Source of the DNA: Rhodocollybia butyracea
Taxonomy: Eukaryota; Basidiomycota; Agaricomycetes; Agaricales; Omphalotaceae
NCBI GenBank assembly: GCA_015501585.1
Contig: JADNRY010000179.1
Coordinates: 62,001-126,000, forward strand
Length of the DNA: 64,000 bases
Reading direction: 5' to 3'
The position numbers and the translations under genes are program-made. Positions 1-9,097 of this stretch are shown here, one piece after another. Position 1 is the stretch's first letter. Every line of letters begins with the position of its first letter. The notes beneath the pieces were generated by a model. That model was not told where the DNA came from, did no database searches, and saw only the letters and a program-made list of their open reading frames with translations.

Positions 1-99
1 ACAGTCGATGGCCTTGCGACGAAAGGAAAGAACGAAGACTCTTGTGCGTGCGTGCGTAATCCAATGGCATTACAGATACTAGAATGAGGATTGAGGGAG

Positions 100-1400
100 G
101 TTCATCCCGAAGTTGGTCCTCGGTAATACAGGGTGCGGCAGCGAGATTCTTTGGAAGAAGAGTGGGGTATCCTGGACGGCGGGTTACCAGCGATACTATT
201 ATCACAACTGAGTATCAGTTGTGACCAAGCGTGAAAATCGACAAACATACCTCCAATACTCCAATGCTTGACCCTTCTCCGTCTGCCGACAGCGTGTAGC
301 AAGCGAGTGTACACAGGGCAGAGCGCAAAACCAGACCCGGAGCCAATTCTCGTGAGTAAGGTGGTAGTGAACGGCGTAAAAATCGATGGTAAGAAGCAGG
401 AAGGTCACAAAATGGGGGTCGCAGCCAATGGCCCGTGCGCGTGATCCAACGAATGAACGAAACAAAGAAGTTTGTTGATCCTGTTTCAAAAAGTGAGATT
501 AAGGGGATAAGATCGAGTTGGGTTGAGCCAAGAGGCGGAAGTAGCTTTTGAAAGAGCTGCGTCGAGTCTTGGCAGCAATTCTGATACGGCTGAGTGTCAG
601 CTGTGACCAAAGCCTAAAAATCAACGAACATACTTTTAGTACGGGACCCTCCGTTTTCCATTTTCCTTTCCCCGCTTAATAACCTGCGAGGCAGCCGTAA
701 GAATCTAAGAAAAACGGCAAGGAGGATGCAAAGCAATATCCCATCTGTTTGAAAACCGCTCATGGGCACGAGCAACAGTAATACAACTCAGCTCCACTGC
801 GATCCTCTGTGAAAACAATTGTCGCCGTCGCCTACTGAACCTCGCGATGAATAGACGGAGCACAAGAACAAACGGGTTGGGGATAGAGAGATAGAGCTTA
901 GTCGATGAGTGGCACGGATGTTCAACTAGAAGAAGGGCGTCCCTTGAGCTGCAGCGAGCCGCAGATATGCAGTCGGTCGAGATTAGTTCACCGCTGAGGC
1001 AACCGCTGAGGCAACCGAGTAAGCAAACCAAAGCACTTTCACTCGTTCCACAACGAGACTCACCAAATCGGCAGTCATGTCTGCAAAAACATCCAGTATA
1101 TGACAAAAACTGGAAATTAGCCCGCATTTTGTATAGATTGACAGGATTATGCAGCGTATATAATGAGAGACTTTCGATACCAATAATTGGAGGCCATAGT
1201 TGAACGTTGAATGTTGCTGCTGACACGTCTGATTCCCACAATATGCCGTATTAGTCCGGCTGGCGCGTGCGGGTTTACCGGTCCCCGGGACCCGGGTGCT
1301 TTGTAGTAGTAAGTACTACTCCCCTCTACTCAGCCCTCACTCTGTCTCAACAGCATTGGTTCTAGTTGCTCAACACTCAGTGAGTTGTTGCCTATCAGAT
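100..1400. repeat. Dispersed non-coding repeat A, copy 1
   Basis: Blocks of this stretch recur, in the same order, at 15110-16400 and 25600-26420, with a shorter piece at 13840-14060. Shared landmarks are the block around 120-300 (also 15225-15380), the block around 600-790 ending in GCAAAGCAATATC (also 15700-15880 and 25975-26140), and the block around 960-1130 containing CACCGCTGAGGCA. No ORF is conserved between copies, so the small ORFs here are not genes. No terminal inverted repeats or target-site duplication were found. It could be a non-autonomous element or a duplicated gene-flanking region. Confidence 0.7.
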
Positions 1401-1840
1401 GACATCAGCATCATGATCTGAAGTGATCAGAATCCCAGATCGGAGTGACCGCGATGGGTCACGGCCCAGGGCCTCCCTGATATCAATGAACGGTGGTCTC
1501 TGGAGTAACAACTATACAAGTTACTCCATCTTAGCCTAGGTGCATCAGACAGTTCACAAACATACCAAGCGAAACAGTATTAACTGATGCAAGATTACAG
1601 CTGATTAGGAAACTCTTGAGCTGTTGTGTCGAGATGGCCTGGTCTCACGAACCTGAGTGTACACTTTTGCCAATCGATTGATACGCATGTGGGAGACGTG
1701 GCCACGGCAAAAAGTCCACGGAATCTGGTGTACTACATTCAGAGCTTGAAGGCATAGCCAATTCACTGATTGAAGCATTAATTAATAATTTCTACCTAAA
1801 AAGCGAGGAAATTCTGCATACACAGGCCAAGGCATGCCAA
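1401..1840. other. Unassigned non-coding stretch
   Basis: No conserved ORF, RNA gene or repeat recognised between repeat A and the hAT relict. Confidence 0.5.
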
Positions 1841-2440
1841 GCGAAATGGAAATTGGGGTGAAGGTATTGGGGAGAGGGTTGAAGTACTCAGTGGGTCCTT
1901 TATAAAGTAGGGATACTACCCTTTTTCCATCTCAAACATGCCCTCTTCCATCCCTGGATAAGAGACGAGTATCAAACAAGTTTTGAACGTTCAAGTGTCA
2001 ACAGACGTGGCAGTGGGGTCAGTGGGGTGTGGCTGTAACGACGCGTGAAGCTATGATCTCAGTGGCGTACTGCGTTAATGGCGGGAGAGGCTATCGTTGA
2101 AACGGTTTCAGCTAATTCATCGCTGGATTTGGTTTCAAGCACAAATACAAGCTATCGGATTCGAGTTGTTTTCCGGGTTGCACATGCCACAATGTAGTAA
2201 GCAAAGGTATTGCTTCAAGCTACATTGTGGACTCGGTTGTTCATATTTCAAAAATAGGCTGGACATTTGGGGGAGAGCAAATGAAAAGCAAGAAGGAAGT
2301 GGCTGTGTCAGGCGCATCATGCCGTAGTGATCAGTGGATCCAGGATCGTTACTAGTAATAAACTATACCGTATAAGTAGTTGATGCTGAGAAGTTAATTA
2401 TACCGTCAACCGTATCATACAGTTACGGTGCGGATCCCTA
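1840..2440 (+). mobile_element. Relict right half of a hAT-type non-autonomous element
   Basis: The right terminus, ending in TGCGGATCCCTA at 2440, and internal blocks match the complete element at 32719-33501: the AAATTGGGG..GTCCTTTATA block near 1845-1905, the AGCTATG..CTGCGTT block near 2048-2075, and TTGATGCTGAGAAG near 2378. No left terminus (TAGGGATCCGCACC) is visible upstream and no 8-bp duplication can be paired. The small ORF at 2097-2327 lies inside this element and is not credible as a gene. Confidence 0.65.
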
Positions 2441-2871
2441 CTGACACCTCCACTGGACCACCATGAATAAGTGAGCTTAAATAATCTACTCAACTGAGCT
2501 AACTGATAGCATTAGAGGACAAACATAATACATTGTGCTCATATTCCTGCTACATAGTATCCCAGAGTGGTAATATTGTCTTTTCTTTAATTATCCACAA
2601 CAGAGTTGATTGCTGTTTCTACAGGTTCATTGGCAGTCCAGAACTAACAGCATCAAATAGAGAACAGGACAAAAGAGGGCAAAGAAACATGACTGGAGAG
2701 AATCTGGTTGGCAGGTGAGTTAGCAGCTCACTTGCCTCATTTTGTAGATTCTGCTTACACTTTCTGATAGCATATTTACTAATGCTTCAAACTTTACTTT
2801 GGTAAACCCGCAATTTCAAGCAGCACGCATCATTAACAACTATCAAGCCTGGGGTGGGTGCTCCTTGATCA
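2441..2871. other. 5' region of the NLR gene, possible upstream exon
   Basis: An ATG at 2690 opens a short reading frame that ends at a good donor (GTGAGT at 2716), and an acceptor-like CAAG stands near 2820. The sequence just after it (ATCAAGCCTGG near 2841) is closely repeated at 16427, next to repeat A. A 5' exon of the NLR gene or its leader is therefore possible, but the joint cannot be fixed from sequence alone. Confidence 0.35.
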
Positions 2872-5858
2872 ATGACTGACCTAATTTCTCGAGGTAACAT
2901 TTACATTGAAGGTACCAATGATATATTAGCTATTCAGAACTGGTTAAAAGCCCCCGATCCCTCTACAAATTTTGTTGCAGCCTGTGACAAGAGAACACCT
3001 GCAACTGGAAATTGGATATTCTCTGATCCCCAGTTTGCCAAATGGTATCAGGGTACATCTGGAGTTTTATGGATTCAGGGCAAAGGTAAAATTCTGCTGT
3101 AAAGTTAGTTTGAAGCTAAATACAGAGCATCTAGTGGGCTCAGGCAAAACAATCCTCTCGTAAGTTGAATCATGAGCTGCTTGTGAACATGATCTATAAC
3201 TACTTTACTGTTTGGTTGCTTTTTCTAGATCAACTATCATTGAAGCTTTAAAAGCAAATCCAGAAGTAGAGTGCTACTACTACTACTTTGACAACCGTGA
3301 AAATTCAAAGACAAAGACAAATGCCAGAGGACTTCTCCAGTCAGTTGTTCTGCAAATGGCCACAAGACCTGAAGGTCTCCATCCTGCCCTGTGTGAGCTT
3401 TACACCAGGTGCAAGCAAGGTATTATGGAGCCTACTACAAAAGATTTGAGTGCAACTCTTGCAGCAATTGCTAAGGATTTGGGCCCTGCTTTCCTTGTCC
3501 TGGATGCAATGGATGAATGCAGCGAAGCAAATACTGTGTTCAAACATCTTGCTCTTCTCAAAGACAGCCTCTGCATAGCCATAACCAGTCGATATCTGGC
3601 AGAGGCTAGCTATGGCGTTACATGGAGCATTCACCTTGATCTGGCAGATTGTGCTTTTCATGAGGACATTGGAAAATACCTCCGGGACAAGCTAAGCAAT
3701 CGCAAGCTGAAACCAGGACTGTTCACAGAAATACTTGATTGTTTGACTGAAAGTGCACAGGGGCAGTAAGTAATCCACAATCATGACCTGACAAGTTGTA
3801 CCTGACCCAACTGTGAGAAAGGTTTCGTTGGGTTGAATGCCAAGTAATTGTGCTGCAACGGTGTGCAACACCCAAAGCCATCCAGAATGCACTTAAGCAG
3901 CTGCCCAAGACCCTGGAAGAGACATACATTATGGCAATTGAAAGACTGAAAAAAAGTGAACATTTCCAGGATGGAGTTCAACTGCTTATGTGGTTGACCT
4001 ATGCATTCAGGCCGCTGTCAATTGCACAGTTTACTGAGATTCTTGCTGTAGACTTGAATACTCAAACATTTAATCCTGATGCTCAGTCATTGGAACTTGA
4101 AAACAGGACTTATGATATCCTGGATTCCACATTGATTACTGTTGGTGCAAACAAAATTGTTCAACTTGCGCACAATTCTGTGAAAGAGTTTCTTACTCAA
4201 GTGCACATAAGCAAACTGTTTGAGATCGATAGATATTTGGCTCATTCCACAATATGTCAAACATGCATTGTATACCTGCTCCAGTTCAGCTCACAAGGAT
4301 CCTATGACTTTCGCAAAAACTATCCTTTAGCACTATATGCTGCAGAGTATTGGCCATTGCATATGAAAGGACTAGAGAATGAATTGTTGCAGCACGAACA
4401 TGCCAAGGACCTAGCAGTAGCACTCGTGAATGATAGCAGTCAACCACAATATATAAACTGGCTTAGAATTCATCGGCCAGATTCAAAGTGGTTTGAAAAA
4501 TCCTATAATCCAACTCTGAATCCTAGTAAAATATCAACTCCGCTTTATTACATGGCTTATCATGGCTTGCCATTGATTGTTGAACATTTACTTTTGCATT
4601 CTGAATTGGATGTAAATGTACAGGGGGGGAAATATGGAAGTGCACTCCAGGCAGCTGTGATCAGTGACAATGAGGATACTGTGAAGATTCTTCTGCAGCA
4701 CAAAGCAGATGTAAATGCCCAAGGGGGGGAGTATGGGAGCTCATTCCAAGCAGCCACCTACATGGGAAACAAAAACATCATACAGCTTCTTCTGGAGCAT
4801 AATGCCAATATAAATGCTTCAGGGGGGCAATATGGGAGTGCACTCCAGGCAGCTATTTGGAAGGGGAACAAAGATATTGTTCAGCTTCTTCTGGAGCACA
4901 AAGCAGATGCAAATGGCCAATATGGGCAGTATGGGAGTCCACTCCAGGCAGCTGCCTACAGGGGAAGGGCAGATATTGTTCAGCTGCTTCTGGAGCATAA
5001 AGCAGATGTAAATGTCCAAAATGGGCAGTATGGGAGTGCACTCCAGGCAGCTGCTACCAGGTGCAAGGTCAATATTGTCCAACTTCTTCTGGATCACAAA
5101 GCAGATGTAAATGCCCAAGGGGGAAGTATGGGAATGCACTCATGGCTGCTGTCCGATGCGGGAACAAAGCCATTGTCCAGCTTCTTCTGGAGCACAAAGC
5201 AGATGTGAATGCCCAAGGGGAAAGGTATGGTAATGCACTCCAGGCAGCTGTCCACTGCAAAAACAAGAGAATTGTCCAACTTTTACTAGAGTACAGGGCA
5301 GATGTAAATGCTCATTGTGGACAGTACGGGTCTGCACTCCAGGTGGCCATCTACAGTGCAAATAAGGATATTGTCCAGCTTCTTCTGGAGCACAAAGCAG
5401 ATGTAAATGCCCATGGAGGGCAGTATGGGACTGCACTTCAAGCAGCTTGCTTGACACAGAATGAGGATATTGTCCGACTTCTTTTGGAAAACAAAGCCAA
5501 TGTGAATGTCCAAGGGGGTGAGTATGGGACTGCACTCCAAGCAGCTGCCTACACAAAAAATAAGCGTACTGTCCAGACTCTTCTGGAATACAAAGCAGAT
5601 GTAAATACCCAAGCAGGGAAGTATGGGAGTGTACTCCTAGCTGCTATCATTGAGGAAAATAAGGATATTGTCCAGCTTCTGCTAGACCATGGAGCTGATG
5701 TAAATGCCAACAGTGGACTGTATGGGAGTGCACTTCAGGCAGCTGCCATTTGGGGAAACAAGGATATTAACCACCTTCTTCTGGAGCACAAAGCATATAA
5801 GGAACATCAGCCTGAATGTTTACAAAGTGCATATGGTCACTCTACATGTCTTACTTAA
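2872..5858 (+). CDS. NACHT-ankyrin NLR-like STAND protein (frameshifted copy)
   Basis: Fungal NLR-type signal-transducing ATPase, a family linked to non-self recognition and programmed cell death. Exons by eye: 2872-3085, 3135-3159, 3229-3765, 3822-5858. Joining them gives the basidiomycete pre-NACHT motif (NWLKAPDPS..), a Walker A split by two introns (GKVGSGKTILSS), a Walker B (FLVLDAMDEC), the QFRWVECQ motif across intron 3, and a winged-helix region (LPKTLEETY..). Thirteen ankyrin repeats of about 33 residues follow, with consensus GSALQAA..NKDIVQLLLEHKADVNAQGG.Y. A G5 run at 5119-5123 lacks one G compared with sister repeats. This shifts the frame in repeat 6; the remaining seven repeats and the C-terminus read on in the next frame. 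This may be a real lesion or an assembly error. The N-terminal effector domain was not found and the ATG chosen is provisional. Confidence 0.85.
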
Positions 5859-6629
5859 GTTTTAGTTTGGTTTTAGTATTTGTCTATATACTATTTGTAC
5901 CATTACCTGTTGAGATAGTATATTTTGTATGATATTCTTTGCTTTGCCATTACCATTCATATTGTGTCCTCTGTGCCTCGTCTGTTCAGGTTTGGAGATC
6001 CTGTGGACCAGAATAGAGCTTGTAGTGACTGTATTCCACCACATCGAACGATAGAAGGTGTAAGAGCTAATGAAGTACAAGTAAGCTTAAGCTCAGAGGA
6101 AAGATAACATTCTGATGGAGTCGCTATGGAATGGCAAAGTATATAAGTAAAGGTATAAGCCGCACACTGTGCGGATGTACAAACAGCCGTTGAAACGAAG
6201 ATAAATATTCAGGATAAAAGAAGTACCATAGGATGAGGCGCTTTGCCCCAATGATGTGCCGTATGCCGGGATAAGGTTAAGATACTGGTATCTGATAATA
6301 ACTGGCCCGGATATCGCGGGGTCGACTAGGTCACTCCCTCAAGGTTTAACATTGTGCACAATGTTCTTGTAATGGCCATGGACAACGCCTCCAACAACAA
6401 CAGAGAGTGTATTTGCAACAGGTTTCATCTCGTTGCTTGCTTATCACAGGCTCAAAGCATTTGCCGAGCGCTATCTTCATTTGCAAAAATATCCAGGTAG
6501 GTAGGTAGGTAGGTAGGTTAAACCGGCGCGGTCCCATTTAGAAACAGCCGGGTTCCCCGCTACACATATCGCGCCTTTGATAGGTGTCGAGGGCATCCGT
6601 TTCGACCGTTGCTGTGTACACAGGTAGGA
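5859..6629. other. Intergenic region with a GTAG microsatellite
   Basis: No gene seen. A (GTAG)n tract lies at about 6497-6519 and a short palindrome (CCGCACACTGTGCGG) near 6165. The Copia target site TCCTG is at 6630-6634. Confidence 0.6.
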
Positions 6630-6634
6630 TCCTG

Positions 6635-7056
6635 TATTAGAGGTTGATCGATAAGGCAGACAGTGTACTCTACACTGTTAGTAGGCTCTGGTCACACAGA
6701 CACAGAGGAGACGAAGGTCCAGACACAGACACAAACAGAGAAAACACAACTTGATATTCCACAAGTACATACAGGCTTAAATACGAGTCCAGCGAGTTAA
6801 TAATAAGTACAACGCGTGAAGCGTTCACAGACGGAGTGAGAGTAATAAGACGAGAGTGGAATGGAGCACAAGGTAAGTAAGTAAGAATAGACGAGAGCAC
6901 GATAATAGAGCAATGGCGAGTGGGCAGGATAAAGATAGTACAACTAGTTCACATACCAGTAGTTACAGCAAGAGAGAACGTTCCATAGATAGTAACGAAG
7001 TGGGAAGACTGTTCCATAGTAAGTATAATGAAGTTGATAGATGACGAAGTCCAACA
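6635..7056 (-). repeat. Copia 1 3' LTR
   Basis: Identical to 11913-12334. It contains a TATTTAAG TATA-like motif on the minus strand (plus-strand CTTAAATA near 6777). The 76-residue ORF in each LTR is repeat-internal and not a gene. Confidence 0.95.
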
Positions 7057-7065
7057 CTCCTCCTC
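7057..7065 (-). other. Copia 1 polypurine tract
   Basis: The minus strand reads GAGGAGGAG directly upstream of the 3' LTR, the expected position of the plus-strand primer. Confidence 0.75.
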
Positions 7066-9097
7066 AAACCTTTGCAAGTCCCATAGACGATGCGAAGTGT
7101 TTGGCTTTTGCTGAAGTCAAAGCCTTGGTGAAAATGTCTGCTGTCATGTCCTCGGTTGGACAGTAAGTAAGTCGAATGTTACCTTCTTCAATAGCATACC
7201 GAATGAAATGATACCGTATGTCGATGTGTTTGGTCCGTGCATGAAACCTGTCATCTTTCGCTAAAGCAATAGCTGATTGGTTGTCCGAGTGAAGTGTGAT
7301 AGGTCCGGCGATTGGAGTGAACAACTCGGAGATGAGGTTTCGAAGCCAAATTGCTTCCTTGGCTGCATGCGTGAGAGCGACGTACTCTGCTTCTGTAGTG
7401 GATAGAGAGATGGTGTCCTGTCGCTTTGATGACCATGATACTGCTCCGCCATTAAGCATAAAAACGTATCCTGATATGGCATGTCTGTCCTCTTGGGACA
7501 TTCCATCGGCGTCCGTAAATCCCTCGACAGGATGTTTCTGCACTCCTCCTGAAGTTAGCCAATAATCCCGGGTATATTTCAGATAAGCGTATACACGCCT
7601 AAGTCCGTTCCAATGAGCAATGCCTGGATTCTGCGAGAATCGGGCAAGAATGGCAACCGTATAGGTGATATCAGGTCGTGTGGCAATGGAAAGATATTGG
7701 AGAGCACCAAGTGCTTCTCGGTAAGGCTTATCCCGCATAGCGGTGATATCCTCCACAGTCTGTGGCATCTGGTCTTTGGTGAGATGAATATGGGGGTCGA
7801 AAGGAATGGAGAGTGGCTTTATGTCAGAGAATCCGTAGCGGCTAAGAATAGCATCAATGTATGATCGCTGTGATAAACGGATAGATCTGCTGTGAAGTGA
7901 TCTCTGAATCTCGATTCCAAGTAGCCAATGAATTTCGCCCTGATCTGTGACCTCGATAATCGCGCTGATAGATTTCTTCAGCTGTGCCATAATTTCCAAA
8001 GTTTTGGTAACCAATGTCATATCATCCACATGGATGAAAATGATTGTGAATGGGTCGGTGCGATAAAATACGGCATGATCAAAATCTGACCGTTTGAAGC
8101 CTAGCTTCGTCATGATTTCTCTGAATCGCAAATACCATCTTCGACCTGCTTGTTTAAGTCCGTACAAGGCAAGTTTGAGTCGAAGTACTTGTCCGGGTTT
8201 TACACCTAGATTAATGCCGGTTGGTGCCTTCATGTAGATCTTTTCGCTGTCATCAAGTTTGCCATAGAGATATGCCGATTTGACATCCATCTGATGAATG
8301 ATCCAGCTGTGTTCAGCTGCGATGCTGAGAATAGTTCTGGCTGATGCGAGTTTGGCAACTGATGCGAAAGTTTCATCTGGAAAATAATCAACATCTGGGA
8401 TTTGATTAAATCCTCGCACCACAAGTCTGGCTCTGTGACTAGTAAGCCGTCCTTGTTCATCTTTCTTGGTCCGATAAACCCATTTGGATGTGAGAATGTT
8501 TGCATCCGATGGTGCCGTGACTATATCGTAAGTTTCACGCTGGTTGAGTCTGGATATCTCCTCGTTCATGGCTTCTTGCCATTTCGGCCAATCAGGTCGG
8601 CGCATAGCTTCTGCAACTGATAAAGGATCTGATTCGATTTCAGATGTGACTTGTGCAAGCGATGCTGTAAGGTATCGGAGTTCCGTGTTACCCTCTGCTG
8701 ATCCTTCAATGATATCCCTGATTTTCTGAGTGGGTCGCCTGACACGTTTTCCGGTAAGTTGTTCCGGCGGGATGGGCTCTGCAATTTCGTCAGGTACAGG
8801 AATAATAGGCTGTTCCGACTCAGTGACTGATGTTTCCAAATTTTCCAAATTTCCATCCTCCTCCTCAATGAGTTGGATCTGCCTGTTGGAAATTGTTACG
8901 TTCCGTTCCGTGGTAACTGTTCGTCGCTGTGGCCAATAGATAAAATATCCGTTAGATTCCGTGTCTATACCTATCCATCTTCCTTCTTGTGCCTGTGGTT
9001 CGAATTTTCCTGGCTCTTTCTCCTTCTTTACATACACTATGCTCCCGAATATTTGAAAGTTAGAAATGTCGGGTTTTTGATTGAACCGTTTTTTCAT
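7064..9097 (-). CDS. Copia 1 Pol, C-terminal part: integrase tail, reverse transcriptase, RNase H
   Basis: A 677-codon frame starting at KKRFNQKPDISNFQIFG, the Copia integrase C-terminal GKR-like region. A linker with many acidic residues follows. Next is the reverse transcriptase: YRTKKDEQGRLTSHRARLV, then QMDVKSAYLYGKL, then the catalytic pair in FIHVDDM. The RNase H carries SSKRQDTISLSTTEAEYVAL and HSDNQSAIALA, and ends with HARTKHIDIRYHFIR. It overlaps the upstream frame by 38 nt and is shifted by one base at an A6 run at about 9089-9094. Five A residues would join the two frames. The ATG at 9097 is unlikely to be a natural start. Confidence 0.9.
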   Translation of the reverse strand: MKKRFNQKPDISNFQIFGSIVYVKKEKEPGKFEPQAQEGRWIGIDTESNGYFIYWPQRRTVTTERNVTISNRQIQLIEEEDGNLENLETSVTESEQPIIPVPDEIAEPIPPEQLTGKRVRRPTQKIRDIIEGSAEGNTELRYLTASLAQVTSEIESDPLSVAEAMRRPDWPKWQEAMNEEISRLNQRETYDIVTAPSDANILTSKWVYRTKKDEQGRLTSHRARLVVRGFNQIPDVDYFPDETFASVAKLASARTILSIAAEHSWIIHQMDVKSAYLYGKLDDSEKIYMKAPTGINLGVKPGQVLRLKLALYGLKQAGRRWYLRFREIMTKLGFKRSDFDHAVFYRTDPFTIIFIHVDDMTLVTKTLEIMAQLKKSISAIIEVTDQGEIHWLLGIEIQRSLHSRSIRLSQRSYIDAILSRYGFSDIKPLSIPFDPHIHLTKDQMPQTVEDITAMRDKPYREALGALQYLSIATRPDITYTVAILARFSQNPGIAHWNGLRRVYAYLKYTRDYWLTSGGVQKHPVEGFTDADGMSQEDRHAISGYVFMLNGGAVSWSSKRQDTISLSTTEAEYVALTHAAKEAIWLRNLISELFTPIAGPITLHSDNQSAIALAKDDRFHARTKHIDIRYHFIRYAIEEGNIRLTYCPTEDMTADIFTKALTSAKAKHFASSMGLAKV

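Noticed and set aside
2097..2327. Small ORF upstream of the NLR gene
   Set aside because: Lies wholly inside the hAT relict and is not conserved in the complete hAT copy.
4819..5612. Cys/His-rich minus-strand ORFs over the ankyrin array
   Set aside because: Mirror frames of the repeated ankyrin codons; their regularity comes from the 99-nt period of the sense gene.
6670..6900. 76-residue minus-strand ORF in the Copia 1 LTR
   Set aside because: Present identically in both LTRs simply because the LTRs are identical; no motif, and it spans the promoter region.
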